A stretch of DNA of 64,000 nucleotides from positions 124,001 through 188,000 of IMG/VR virus record IMGVR_UViG_3300034101_004588; one strand, 5' to 3'. The number at the start of each line of letters is the position of its first letter. Position 1 is the stretch's first letter. The notes under the pieces were generated by a model. That model saw nothing but the letters and a program-made list of their open reading frames with translations, was not told where the DNA came from and searched no databases. The stretch is from a virus. Positions 38,966 through 47,621 of the stretch are shown piece by piece. Both the position numbers and the translations under genes were made by a program.

Positions 38966-39730
38966 TCAAACTTCCATTGAAGGTATTGAATGTCCACCCA
39001 TAGGATTGCTTGTCGCTTCCTGTGGTTTTGGAGCACCTGCTACTTCGTATATAGATTTTCTAACACTATCTAAATCTGTAATAAAATAATCTGTTCCGTT
39101 TATATTAATAGCTGCAATACTGTCTATGCTAATAATTCTTGGTTCTATTCCTTTTTCCACTCCTTGATAAGATGCTGAACCTTTAGAAGGAGATTTATAT
39201 TGAGATACTTCATCTTTATTGGTTACTTCAAAGTCTGAAGATGAATTGGGATTTTCTTTATTAGCTTTAACCAACACTGGTGAAAAACTAGCAGATATAG
39301 CAACCGGAAGATACCGTAAATAAATCTGTCCTTCTTTTTGGCGCAAAGAGGTACTACCTTCTACATCATCATAAACACTTTTTTGAGCAACAAAATCTGT
39401 TGTTTTTCCTTCTCTTTCTCTTTGACGATTAACAGCTGCTGTATAATCAAAACCAATTTGTCCATTGACTTGAGATACTTTAGCAAAATATGCTTTACCA
39501 TGTTTTAAACCCGGCAAAACAAATGAAGGAGAAGGTGCTTTGTTGCTAGACTCTCTAGTAACTTGAGTAACACTAAAGAAGTTAGTTCCTTTGTGTTTTT
39601 GTTCTACCTCTTTAATAATATTAATCAATTCTGATTTAGTGATATTACCTTGCTTTTCTGGTGTTGATGATATGCCGTAAGCCATTTCGTTGTATACCCT
39701 TTCTAGTAGTATGTGATCTTTATTTTTCAT
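38966..39730 (-). CDS. Protein with N-terminal ILLE module
   Basis: A 254-residue protein starting MKNKDHILLERVYNEMAYG. The N-terminal KDxILLExxY block is shared with proteins at 48691, 50429, 51256, 53650 and 54023. The rest is Ser/Lys-rich with strands, including RYLPVAISASFSPVLVK. It could be an internal virion protein processed after ILLE. The stop lies 13 nt from the tmRNA 5' end. Confidence 0.55.
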   Translation of the reverse strand: MKNKDHILLERVYNEMAYGISSTPEKQGNITKSELINIIKEVEQKHKGTNFFSVTQVTRESSNKAPSPSFVLPGLKHGKAYFAKVSQVNGQIGFDYTAAVNRQREREGKTTDFVAQKSVYDDVEGSTSLRQKEGQIYLRYLPVAISASFSPVLVKANKENPNSSSDFEVTNKDEVSQYKSPSKGSASYQGVEKGIEPRIISIDSIAAININGTDYFITDLDSVRKSIYEVAGAPKPQEATSNPMGGHSIPSMEV

Positions 39731-39751
39731 GATTATACTACTTATACCGGG

Positions 39752-40849
39752 TCAACTCACGCTTAAAGTTTTACCTAATGTCGTAATTGTAGCTTTTTTA
39801 TTAGATACAATAACTGTCTCTACTCCTACATTATCATCATTATAGTTAATAATAGAAAACCCGTTTTGCCAATTGGCAGCAGATGCGTAAATGGGTTTTA
39901 AATCACAAGCACATCCATTTTCATAAACCCTAACAACTTTTTCTTTTTGAGTTCCTATGCTCGGAATTCTTTGAGCTGTCATGCCTGTACGATGAGTGTG
40001 ATTTGCCATAATAGAAGTAAACCATTTTTCAAATAATCCACGAGCAGAATAACCACCATGGCGTCTGACTACATCTCCATGCATAACTATAAAACCTGGA
40101 GCTACTTCTACATAGTCAACTAATTTAACTCTACTCCATTCTTGGGTAGGTAAGAATACAGAAGCATAAGAAAGTTTTTCTTTAATTTCTGCTATATCTG
40201 CTATTTCACCAATACGGTCACTTAGATACCTCCACCATCTTCCTTCGTTTCCGTCACCAGAGTGATTAGCATTTGTCTCATAAATTTTGCTTTGATAAGG
40301 AGCTGTAACATCATGAATCAATTTTAAAAATTTATGATATTGCTCCCTTTCTGCTGATAATGAATAAAAATGTCTTACATCTTTTGGATATCTACTAATA
40401 GCAAACATATCTAAGGTGTCTCCGTTAAGAATAATAGTTTCCGGTTTAACCTCCTGAATTGTTTGAATAAAAATGTCTAAAACATTCCAGTCTTCACTTC
40501 CAAAATGGATATCTCCAATAACCATAGCTGTTTTAGTAGCTTGAGCATTAACTGTTGGTTTTGGAGGAGCTGGATAATGAATAGGAGCCAATTGAGATAT
40601 AAAATCTTTTAAATCTTCAAATCTCTCTTCTTCTTTAATAATAGGAATGTGCAAATATGGCACAGGTGTATCATGTGAAGGAACAATCACAGCTGAAGGG
40701 TTATGTCTCTTGCGATCTGTAACCCAATCCCAAACGGTTGATCTCTTAGCTCCTAAAAGATCGGCTATTTCTTTAAAGGTGTAACCTTCTTGTTTTAGCT
40801 CTTTAGCTTTTGTTTTTAGATAGCTATGCTGTTCTTTATTTTTTTGCAT
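39752..40849 (-). CDS. HTH domain fused to a metallophosphoesterase
   Basis: A protein of 365 residues from the ATG at 40849 (upstream ATG 40855 overlaps the -10). Residues 1-50 form a helix-turn-helix (LKQEGYTFKEIADLLGAKRS, STVWDWV), then a linker, then a calcineurin-like domain: GDIHFG, NGDTLD, N-A-N-H-S-G-D replacing GNHD, HGD and A-N-H-T-H. Similar fusions occur in large phages. The HTH may direct the phosphatase to DNA, or the whole may act on DNA ends. Altered third motif noted. Confidence 0.7.
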   Translation of the reverse strand: MQKNKEQHSYLKTKAKELKQEGYTFKEIADLLGAKRSTVWDWVTDRKRHNPSAVIVPSHDTPVPYLHIPIIKEEERFEDLKDFISQLAPIHYPAPPKPTVNAQATKTAMVIGDIHFGSEDWNVLDIFIQTIQEVKPETIILNGDTLDMFAISRYPKDVRHFYSLSAEREQYHKFLKLIHDVTAPYQSKIYETNANHSGDGNEGRWWRYLSDRIGEIADIAEIKEKLSYASVFLPTQEWSRVKLVDYVEVAPGFIVMHGDVVRRHGGYSARGLFEKWFTSIMANHTHRTGMTAQRIPSIGTQKEKVVRVYENGCACDLKPIYASAANWQNGFSIINYNDDNVGVETVIVSNKKATITTLGKTLSVS

Positions 40850-40855
40850 TTTCAT

Positions 40856-40883
40856 ATGATATATTTTTTATAGGAAAAATCAA
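40856..40883 (-). promoter_or_regulatory. Promoter of the HTH-phosphoesterase gene, probably leaderless
   Basis: Minus strand TTGATT (40878-40883), spacer of 16 bp beginning TTTCC, TATCAT (40856-40861), 6 nt to ATG 40849. The spacing selects the ATG at 40849 over that at 40855. Confidence 0.5.
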
Positions 40884-40891
40884 CTTTTTTA

Positions 40892-41134
40892 TCACCAAAA
40901 CCAAATTTCAACATTTGAAGTATAATGTGGTGGTTTATCTAAACTGGCCATGTCACTGAGTATTCCAGTTGTAAAATATATAGGTGTGTTTTTATATTCT
41001 GTATTATATTTCATTCGAGGGTAATGTTTTACCTTTTTAATACCATTAATATGGGTTGCTTCTATTTCTCCTTCTATTTGTAGATTTTTACATCCAACCA
41101 AAGCCATCATCAACAGGCTTAGAAAAAATTTCAT
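40892..41134 (-). CDS. Small lipoprotein
   Basis: An 80-residue protein with signal MKFFLSLLMMALVGC (lipobox L-V-G-C, Cys15) and a mature domain with KVKHYPRMKYNTEYKNTPIY. ATGA overlap with 41131-41400. Probably anchored in the host envelope; function unknown. Confidence 0.6.
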   Translation of the reverse strand: MKFFLSLLMMALVGCKNLQIEGEIEATHINGIKKVKHYPRMKYNTEYKNTPIYFTTGILSDMASLDKPPHYTSNVEIWFW

Positions 41135-41400
41135 AATTTATATATTTTAACTTTACAATCTTTTGTGCCTTTAATCAACCGGTGATATTCACCTTTTGGT
41201 ATAAAAATCTGCCCTTCAAATTTTTGTGGTAATTTATTATCAAATTGAATTAACCAATCCGTAGATTCTACAGATTCAACTAATCTGTCTTCATCATCAA
41301 AATGCCATTGTAAATCTTCTTCGTCAACTTTTTCGGAAAAATCTCTAACTACACATTTATCTGATAAAAGTTTTTCTTTGAATGGATATTTTTTTACCAT
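41131..41400 (-). CDS. Hypothetical protein
   Basis: An 89-residue strand-rich protein (VKKYPFKEKLLSDKCVVRDF, FIPKGEYHRLIKGTKDCKVK). The end resembles a small cupin- or OB-like barrel, but the assignment is weak. Overlaps both neighbours. Confidence 0.45.
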   Translation of the reverse strand: MVKKYPFKEKLLSDKCVVRDFSEKVDEEDLQWHFDDEDRLVESVESTDWLIQFDNKLPQKFEGQIFIPKGEYHRLIKGTKDCKVKIYKL

Positions 41401-41966
41401 GTACGAGATGATTTAAGACCTAACGCTTTACGATATCGATGAATATTACAAGACCAGTAACCAGCTTTTGTTCTGTCTTTTTTCTGAGAACATTTATGTC
41501 TTGCTGTAAACGATTTTGCTCTGGCTTTGCTGGTATTACGTACTCTCATGTTTGGATCACCAAACGTGACTTTTTTAATAGAACCTTTTGGTGTTTTAAC
41601 ATAAACCGCAAATTTTTTAGGACCACCCGGAGTTCGAAATGGTTTATTTAATTTAACCTTTTTTCCATGGTGAACTGCTTCTATCATTAAATCTTCTTCT
41701 TCAAATAAAGGAGCGTCTAAATAAACTTCTCTGCCTTCGTATATAGCCTTTTCCCCGATATCTGTTTCTAAAATTTCTGCATCTTCGTCAGATAATTTTA
41801 ATTCTCCTTTGTAATACAAATTTTTAGCTTCTTTAATAATCTCAAAAAATTTATCTGAATATATTCTAAATACGTTATCGCAGAGAGTTTGATTATTTTC
41901 TATAACATATTGTAACTCTTTTGAAATTTTATTGTCTTGTAATTTAAAATATTCTGAAAATTTCAT
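41394..41966 (-). CDS. Conserved phage protein with FGDPNM / RHKC...YWSC domain
   Basis: A 190-residue protein. The C-terminal 80 residues (KFAVYVKTPKG, VTFGDPNMRVRNT, ARAKSFTARHKC, AGYWSC) form a domain very common in large T4-like and marine phages, with conserved Cys that may bind zinc. The N-terminal half is acidic and helical (SEYFKLQDNKISKELQYVIE). Function unknown. Confidence 0.6.
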   Translation of the reverse strand: MKFSEYFKLQDNKISKELQYVIENNQTLCDNVFRIYSDKFFEIIKEAKNLYYKGELKLSDEDAEILETDIGEKAIYEGREVYLDAPLFEEEDLMIEAVHHGKKVKLNKPFRTPGGPKKFAVYVKTPKGSIKKVTFGDPNMRVRNTSKARAKSFTARHKCSQKKDRTKAGYWSCNIHRYRKALGLKSSRTW

Positions 41967-42001
41967 TTTGTTTATTTTAAAATAAATCTATTAATAAGCA
42001 C

Positions 42002-42169
42002 TTATTTCTTTTTACCCCAGTTTTTAGCTCCTTTTTTGCGACATTTTGCTAAAGCTCCTGCTGCATAATAAGAAGGCCATGCTCCAGATTTTTGGTATTT
42101 TCTTTTTACTTTTTTATAACAAGCATCTTTTTCTTCTAAAACTAATTTTATTAGGTTATTTAAATTCAT
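42002..42169 (-). CDS. Small conserved protein with LVLEE start and CYKKVKxxY domain
   Basis: A 55-residue protein from ATG 42169, whose start overlaps the stop of 42169-42771. NLNNLIKLVLEEKDACYKKV then KYQKSGAWPSYYAAGALAKC and GAKNWG. The CYxKVKxxYxxWPSxYAxGALxxCRKxGAxNWG block is widespread in phages; LVLEE at residues 8-12 fits the putative processing motif. Confidence 0.55.
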   Translation of the reverse strand: MNLNNLIKLVLEEKDACYKKVKRKYQKSGAWPSYYAAGALAKCRKKGAKNWGKKK

Positions 42170-42771
42170 TATGATTTTATTAAATTTGCTTGTGCTGTCC
42201 AAAAATAGGTTTCTCCAGTGGCTCCATTAACTTTTATCCTAAAGAAATTTGGAGAATCAACAACTACATTAGCATCTACTGACGTGTTGTCTCTGGCATG
42301 TATTATCTTAGTAGGAGTGCCTACTAGTTCTGTAATAGATCCAGATGTTGATCTTCTTTTAACGGATCCGGAGAATTCAAAAAAAGCAGTATCTCTGCTA
42401 CTAGCACTACTACGACCTATAAGGTGTATTTTATAATTCCAGGAATCTCCTAAATTTAAAGTCATGTCTGCTCCGTCTTTAGTTAATAAAGTAGTTAAAG
42501 TTGTTCCTGTAGCTGAACCTCTTAAAATTAAAATTTCTGATACATAAGTAGCATCACCAAAAATAACCGGGGTTTCTGCGTATAAAGTTCCATCTACAGT
42601 TAAATCGTTTTTAATTTCTGCATAAGGAAGATTTAAAAATACTGTAGATAAAGCAATTTTAAAGGTGTCTGGATTATCAAAAGTTCCAAAATTTGCTGGG
42701 ATAACCCCTGTATTAAAAGCATTACCTATATAAGGAGGTAATTGACTAATTTTTTTAGATGCTGTAGCCAT
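42169..42771 (-). CDS. Tail/fibre-type structural protein
   Basis: A 200-residue beta-rich protein. KKISQLPPYIGNAFNTG at the start and repeated short strands resemble base or neck segments of phage fibres; NDLTVDGTLYAETPVIFGDA is a fibre-like turn region. Followed by 42002-42169 without a gap. Confidence 0.55.
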   Translation of the reverse strand: MATASKKISQLPPYIGNAFNTGVIPANFGTFDNPDTFKIALSTVFLNLPYAEIKNDLTVDGTLYAETPVIFGDATYVSEILILRGSATGTTLTTLLTKDGADMTLNLGDSWNYKIHLIGRSSASSRDTAFFEFSGSVKRRSTSGSITELVGTPTKIIHARDNTSVDANVVVDSPNFFRIKVNGATGETYFWTAQANLIKS

Positions 42772-42780
42772 TATTAATAT

Positions 42781-43164
42781 TTATGGACGTTGAGGTGGAT
42801 AATCTTTATGATATCGTTCTAAATATGTAGTTCTTTCTGATATTTGATCTAATTGTTTTTGTAAGCCAGATACTACTGTATTGTAACCCTTCAACTGTTC
42901 TGCATATACTAACTGGGTTTGCATTATATTTTCCAATTTGCTTTGAGTTAATTCAAATTGAGTTTGTAAAAAATTTTCTTGTTTGTCTAAATAGGTTTGA
43001 AATTTATCTTGTCTCAAATAAGTGGATTCCATCCACAGTGTATAATACCCAACAGCTAAAAAGGTTATAATAACAAAAATAGGTTTGATTACAACACTAA
43101 TAAAAGCTCGATGACGAGTTTCGAATTTATTAAATTTGGATATAAAATCTGATGATTCACTCAT
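42781..43164 (-). CDS. Membrane-anchored coiled-coil protein
   Basis: A 127-residue protein: cytoplasmic start, one transmembrane helix (about 25-47, PIFVIITFLAVGYYTLWMES) and a long Gln-rich coiled coil (KLENIMQTQLVYAEQLKGYN). Layout suits an inner-membrane spanin-like or holin-associated role; no direct evidence. Confidence 0.5.
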   Translation of the reverse strand: MSESSDFISKFNKFETRHRAFISVVIKPIFVIITFLAVGYYTLWMESTYLRQDKFQTYLDKQENFLQTQFELTQSKLENIMQTQLVYAEQLKGYNTVVSGLQKQLDQISERTTYLERYHKDYPPQRP

Positions 43165-43209
43165 ATACTTCTAACAAAATATACTTATAAATCGTTTATC
43201 CAGATTTAT

Positions 43210-43350
43210 TTAAAAATTTAAAAATTTAAAAAAATTCTTAATTTTTTCTTTAAAAGAAGTTTTTTTATTTTTCTTAACAGTCTTTTTAATAATGATTTCT
43301 TCTGTTACTGTTTTTCCATCTCTATAGGTTCTTTTTTTGCTATATTTCAT
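43210..43350 (-). CDS. Hypothetical small basic protein
   Basis: A 46-residue frame from ATG 43350 to TAA 43210 (MKYSKKRTYRDGKTVTEEII), then Lys-rich to the end. Placed directly after 43352-44173. Unknown function. Confidence 0.45.
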   Translation of the reverse strand: MKYSKKRTYRDGKTVTEEIIIKKTVKKNKKTSFKEKIKNFFKFLNF

Positions 43351-43351
43351 A

Positions 43352-44173
43352 TTAATTTCTGTATTTAGCTCCAGTTTTAAAAATTTTATTTATTTTATTA
43401 ATGATAGTTTCGTCTTTTTCATCCGAGATTTCTTTTTTATTGTTTCTATTAATTGCTATATTATAAGCCAAAACCAAAGCGATTGCTAAAGGATCAAACA
43501 CAACAATAATTGCCAAGGTAAACCATTTAACAATTGTGTTGATGTCTGTTCCGAAAAGTTCTGCTGCATATTTGAGAGTTCCAATATCTTTTTGTTTTCC
43601 GCTTTGTTTTTGTGCTTCCAATGTTTGCAAATCGAGAGCTTTAATTTCATCAAATATCTGATTCATTCTTCCTCTAGCTTGTGATATTTCTTCTCCTGCC
43701 GCTTTAATGTCTTCATAGACAGGTGCTGCTGCTCTACGAGACATTGATGGAAGTCTTTGTTCTTGTGAAAGGCGAGATTGATTTAATGTTTCAACCCGCG
43801 TGTTTAATGATTCTAATTCCTTTTCTAGTATCGCTTTTTGCGATACCAAAAATTCTTGTTGTGTTTCTGCTTGAGAATATTCAATAAGACTTGTTTGATA
43901 TGCGGATGTCAAAAATCCAAAAATACCCATTGATGTAATTCCCATCAAAGTTAAAATGGCAACAAGAATATAAGTTTTTAACAACAGATTAGTCTTGTGC
44001 CAATATCGATAAAGAAAACTTGTTGCTACAAGCTTACCGACTTCCAAAGCTCCTGCCATGACAAGAACAGAAATAAATGCTCCTGCATAGAGTGTAGCAA
44101 TACCATAAACGGAAAAATATGCTGCAACACCAGCAATAACAAATGCGGTTAACGCTAAAATACCTACGAACAT
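43352..44173 (-). CDS. Multi-span membrane protein with central coiled coil
   Basis: A 273-residue protein: three N-terminal membrane helices (about 4-25, 30-55, 66-90), a Gln/Glu-rich coiled coil (about 100-190) and a further helix pair near 215-240 with VFDPLAIALVLAYN. The P-L-A-x-x-L-x-x-A-x-N end is one I associate with large marine phages. Could be a membrane scaffold or lysis-timing protein; unknown. Confidence 0.55.
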   Translation of the reverse strand: MFVGILALTAFVIAGVAAYFSVYGIATLYAGAFISVLVMAGALEVGKLVATSFLYRYWHKTNLLLKTYILVAILTLMGITSMGIFGFLTSAYQTSLIEYSQAETQQEFLVSQKAILEKELESLNTRVETLNQSRLSQEQRLPSMSRRAAAPVYEDIKAAGEEISQARGRMNQIFDEIKALDLQTLEAQKQSGKQKDIGTLKYAAELFGTDINTIVKWFTLAIIVVFDPLAIALVLAYNIAINRNNKKEISDEKDETIINKINKIFKTGAKYRN

Positions 44174-44186
44174 AACTATCTAATAT

Positions 44187-45770
44187 TTATCTGCTAATCT
44201 CTTCCCAGTCCAAGGAACCATATACATCATCTCCATCACCATTAGATGCCATAACAAGTGATAATTCAAAAGGAGTACCCGTTAATCCGTTTCGTTCTAG
44301 TTGAAACTTAAAAATAGCTTCTTTAAGAATGTCTATTTGTCCTTTAGCAAAGTTATTAGTAATAAAATAACCACTTGCTAAAATTCTTCCTTCTGAAATC
44401 CCTGTGCCTGTTAAATTATATTCAACAGCACTATCTACTCCTGCACTCAACCATGTTCCTCCCGTTGTAGTAGTATTTGATCTTATCTGCCAATTGTATA
44501 CACCATCACTTGAACCTATAACAGAAATTGCTGTAGGTACTACAATAGCATCTAGACTGTCTGTTCTCAATTTTAAAGAGACAACAGGGTAGTAAGTTCC
44601 TGCTGTGGTTAATTCTTTTCCTCCTCCTGTGATTGCAGTTCCCACGGCTTGTTGCAACCCTCTAAGTTCATACCCTCCTTCTGAAATTACACTGGAACAT
44701 ATTTGTTTCAATGTATTAGAGCCATTTGTGGCTGCTTTGTTGACGATCTCATATCTCAGAGGCAATGAAGCTGTGGTGATGTAAGTTGAATCGATAAGAT
44801 TAGCATGATGGAATGAATGACAAACAATAAACTGACCATTAATTACAAATCCTGTTCTTGCTGTTCCTACACCAAGCCATTCAATATCCATCCAAAAAAT
44901 TTGAGCCTTGGTTATATCTAAAACTATACCAGAGGCTCCAGTTCCATCCAATTTGTCTCCGTTCCAATTAGATCGAAGAACTACGGTATCCACAACGGAA
45001 CCTGATATAAAAGATCTTTTAACCAGACCAATATTATCATCATCTAACTGGAAATAAAATCCATTTTGACTTCCGAAATACCCCACTCTTTGTCTTAAAT
45101 TTGTGGTAGAAGAAGCCATGACAAAAGTATTCATGACTAGCAAAGACTTGCCTGGTTGATAAGCAAATACTTTTGTTGTTTCTCTAATTGCACTAGCTCC
45201 TGACGCATTGGTGACATTTAACTGCATCAATCCCTGTGATGCGTTGAATGAAACTGAACCTCCATTTGCTGATAATGTAGCCCAAAGATTATTATCTTTG
45301 TAACGATGTGAAGAATCAAACAAAGTCATAGGGGTAGACATTCTCAATCTTCCAAAAGCATCAAGCTGTGTTGGTTCTGGTCTTGTTATACTTGTTACGG
45401 TATTTGTAACTTTAACATTTAAAGAAGATGTTGGTGCAAAAACTGTAGCAAAATTTCCATCTTTATCACCAATGGTAATATCATCAACAGATGATTCTAA
45501 ATCTTGGGATAAAACTCTTAATGCATTTAATCCATCAGATGTTGTTACATCGGCTCTTAAATTTGAATTCCAATCTTTGATTTCGACTGCACCTATATCA
45601 ACATTTCCAGCAGATAGTGAAATAGTTAAATCATCAAAATTTGTTATATAAGACGCCTGTGCAAACAAATCACGATTTGCATTGTTTCCTACTTCTACCC
45701 AAGAATTGTTGTATCCGACATTACAATTTATAGGAGCAGATGAAACTGTATTTACTAAACTATATGACAT
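44187..45770 (-). CDS. Large virion structural protein
   Basis: A 527-residue beta-rich protein from the ATG at 45770 (a TTG one codon earlier is not needed). Contains D-A-F-G-R-L-R-M-S-T-P near residue 145 and strand repeats (FYFQLDDDNIGLVKRSFISG). I recognise this D-x-F-G-R-L-R-x-S motif from large-phage structural or adhesion proteins. C-terminus: GDDVYGSLDWEEIS. Likely a fibre or capsid decoration. Confidence 0.6.
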   Translation of the reverse strand: MSYSLVNTVSSAPINCNVGYNNSWVEVGNNANRDLFAQASYITNFDDLTISLSAGNVDIGAVEIKDWNSNLRADVTTSDGLNALRVLSQDLESSVDDITIGDKDGNFATVFAPTSSLNVKVTNTVTSITRPEPTQLDAFGRLRMSTPMTLFDSSHRYKDNNLWATLSANGGSVSFNASQGLMQLNVTNASGASAIRETTKVFAYQPGKSLLVMNTFVMASSTTNLRQRVGYFGSQNGFYFQLDDDNIGLVKRSFISGSVVDTVVLRSNWNGDKLDGTGASGIVLDITKAQIFWMDIEWLGVGTARTGFVINGQFIVCHSFHHANLIDSTYITTASLPLRYEIVNKAATNGSNTLKQICSSVISEGGYELRGLQQAVGTAITGGGKELTTAGTYYPVVSLKLRTDSLDAIVVPTAISVIGSSDGVYNWQIRSNTTTTGGTWLSAGVDSAVEYNLTGTGISEGRILASGYFITNNFAKGQIDILKEAIFKFQLERNGLTGTPFELSLVMASNGDGDDVYGSLDWEEISR

Positions 45771-46012
45771 CAATCATACTTAGTTTTAAAGGGTTCCATT
45801 ATTTTTAAAAATTCAGTATTAAAACTTTCTCCTATGGCTTTGTCATATTTATTAATGCGTTTACGCAACATTTTTACCCAACCCGTATTATTAGTTTTTT
45901 CTGCTCTTTTTAAATGTTTAAAAGCTATTTTTTTCTTTGCTCTCCAGAAATTTTTCTTTTCTGATTTGTTTAATTTTTTAGGAGCTGTGCTTCTTTGAGT
46001 AAGTTTTGACAT
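45770..46012 (-). CDS. Hypothetical basic protein
   Basis: An 80-residue Lys/Arg-rich helical protein (TAPKKLNKSEKKNFWRAKKK) that may bind nucleic acid. Overlaps the start of the structural gene (TGATG). Confidence 0.5.
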   Translation of the reverse strand: MSKLTQRSTAPKKLNKSEKKNFWRAKKKIAFKHLKRAEKTNNTGWVKMLRKRINKYDKAIGESFNTEFLKIMEPFKTKYD

Positions 46013-46024
46013 TTAATCTACTTA

Positions 46025-46381
46025 TCAAAGTTTTCCTCCATGGCGATGGGTTGCTTTTTCACCTAACATTTTTGCCCATACTTCTCTGACTTCTTCTCTT
46101 AATTTATCTGCTGAAGGTTCTTTAATAGCTCCTGTTCTAAATCCAGAACAGGTTAAGTAATTTAACAATCGCCTAATACGATAAGGATCTGTTTTATCCT
46201 TTTCAAAATATTCTCTCATACGCTGCACGCATTCAGGTCCATGTTGAGCCCATTTGCCTTTTAACCATAATCTCAATTTTTGCCATTCAGGGTCATCAAC
46301 AACAACTTGAATGTTCATTCCTTTAACCTTTTGAGCCAATTCTTGTACACGAGAATTTAAATTCGCAATTTCTTGTTTCAT
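46025..46381 (-). CDS. Hypothetical protein
   Basis: A 118-residue protein, N-terminal coiled coil (KQEIANLNSRVQELAQKVKG), then Trp/Arg-rich region with RIRRLLNYLTCSGFRTGA and a THRHGGK end. Overlaps the upstream gene by one base. Confidence 0.5.
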   Translation of the reverse strand: MKQEIANLNSRVQELAQKVKGMNIQVVVDDPEWQKLRLWLKGKWAQHGPECVQRMREYFEKDKTDPYRIRRLLNYLTCSGFRTGAIKEPSADKLREEVREVWAKMLGEKATHRHGGKL

Positions 46382-46584
46382 TAATTTATTTTCTTTTCTA
46401 GATTTAAACGACTTTGCATAATCAAAAAATTCTTTTCAATAATGTTCAATTGTTCATCTGCGTTTTCTTCTTCTAAGTCTTCGCAAGTCTTAATAAATTG
46501 TTTAAGCTGTTTAGACAAATCTTTTAATTGATCGTTTAACCATAAAAAGTTTTTAATTTTTAAGTTAGGTGTTTTATATTTCAC
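46381..46584 (-). CDS. Hypothetical coiled-coil protein, GTG start
   Basis: A 67-residue acidic helical protein, likely coiled coil (QLKDLSKQLKQFIKTCEDLE). The GTG at 46584 lies 6 nt from a consensus -10, supporting both a leaderless message and this start. Confidence 0.5.
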   Translation of the reverse strand: MKYKTPNLKIKNFLWLNDQLKDLSKQLKQFIKTCEDLEEENADEQLNIIEKNFLIMQSRLNLEKKIN

Positions 46585-46590
46585 CCTATT

Positions 46591-46619
46591 AATATAAAAA
46601 AAATAATGAAGAAGTTCAA
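46591..46619 (-). promoter_or_regulatory. Promoter of the 46584 gene, leaderless GTG start
   Basis: Minus strand TTGAAC (46614-46619), spacer of 17 bp beginning TTC, TATATT (46591-46596), 6 nt, GTG. The spacing equals that seen before ATG starts. Confidence 0.6.
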
Positions 46620-46622
46620 CTA

Positions 46623-46829
46623 TTATTTTTTCTTAAATACTGGAACAGAAGGTGGGCAACAAGTTAAAAATATCATACCCCAAAAAATTCCCAACCCAAA
46701 AGCCATAAATCCAAAAACTGACAACAATACAGTCCATATACAAGCAATATTACCTATTATACCGTAATGTATACTTCCTCCTGCTACAACACCTAATAAT
46801 AAAACCAATGTCGAATAGATTGTCTTCAC
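46623..46829 (-). CDS. Two-span membrane protein, GTG start
   Basis: A 68-residue protein from GTG 46829 with two hydrophobic helices (about 4-24 and 32-56). It ends CCPPSVPVFKKK. Small holin-like layout, but no family recognised. Confidence 0.5.
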   Translation of the reverse strand: MKTIYSTLVLLLGVVAGGSIHYGIIGNIACIWTVLLSVFGFMAFGLGIFWGMIFLTCCPPSVPVFKKK

Positions 46830-46834
46830 ATCTT

Positions 46835-46864
46835 ATTAAATTATTTAGGGGTTTAAACCATCAA
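46835..46864 (-). promoter_or_regulatory. Possible promoter of the 46829 gene
   Basis: Minus strand TTGATG (46859-46864), 18 bp, TTTAAT (46835-46840), 5 nt to GTG 46829. Weaker spacing than the others. Confidence 0.35.
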
Positions 46865-46878
46865 TTTGATTTTTTTTA

Positions 46879-47178
46879 TTAGCGAGACAATTCTTGATCT
46901 AAATCAATTTTTTGAAATTCTAACTGGTTGGCTGCTTTTGATAAGATTATTTGAATCTCATTTAAAATTTGAGGCAATTCTTCAAAAGGTGTTTGTGTTT
47001 GTTGATGGACAAATTCAGCTGCAGTTTCTGTTTCTTTGGCTATTGATTTTAATCCAAGCAATAAAGAATCTAAATCTTTTTGCAAATTTTTTAAATTTTC
47101 AAATGAATATGTTTGTTCGTTAATCTGATTTAGATCTTTATATATGTTTTTTAAAATGTTTAAATCTTTGATGAGCAT
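46879..47178 (-). CDS. Hypothetical coiled-coil protein
   Basis: A 99-residue helical protein (LIKDLNILKNIYKDLNQINE) with Gln/Glu heptads throughout; the plus-strand frame over the same DNA is a shadow. Divergent from 47211. Confidence 0.5.
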   Translation of the reverse strand: MLIKDLNILKNIYKDLNQINEQTYSFENLKNLQKDLDSLLLGLKSIAKETETAAEFVHQQTQTPFEELPQILNEIQIILSKAANQLEFQKIDLDQELSR

Positions 47179-47210
47179 GATAAATATATTTAGTTTAAAA
47201 ATACATTTTT

Positions 47211-47621
47211 ATGAATTTACAATACAACTTACAACCAACTAGCTTTGTTTCAAACATTTCCTGTTTAAATGGTTTAACCGTGAATGGTACATTATCAACT
47301 ACTGGAAATTTATATACGAATCTTCCAATAATATTATCCCAATCTCCTTTAACCTACACATTTTCTTTATCAGATAAAGGAAAATTATATGGATCGATTG
47401 GGTCTGTGGTTTATATACCTAATGACAACACGACCAATTTTGAAATAGGTACACAGATAGCAATAGCTCAATTTAGTACAACAATTTTAACAATTTCTGC
47501 AGAACAAAACGTAATCGTAAGAAGTACTGAAAATAGACGAAATTTAAGAACACAAAATTCTATGGCGGTTATAATAAAAATAAACCCTAATGATTGGTTT
47601 TTATTTGGTGATCTGTTATGA
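47211..47621 (+). CDS. Fibre-type structural protein
   Basis: A 136-residue beta-rich protein with LNGLTVNGTLSTTGNLY (fibre shaft-like) and a strand-rich end NSMAVIIKINPNDWFLFGDL, a known phage fibre tail pattern ending in 'W-x-L-x-G-D'. Its stop overlaps the start of the LamG-like gene. Confidence 0.6.
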   Translation: MNLQYNLQPTSFVSNISCLNGLTVNGTLSTTGNLYTNLPIILSQSPLTYTFSLSDKGKLYGSIGSVVYIPNDNTTNFEIGTQIAIAQFSTTILTISAEQNVIVRSTENRRNLRTQNSMAVIIKINPNDWFLFGDLL

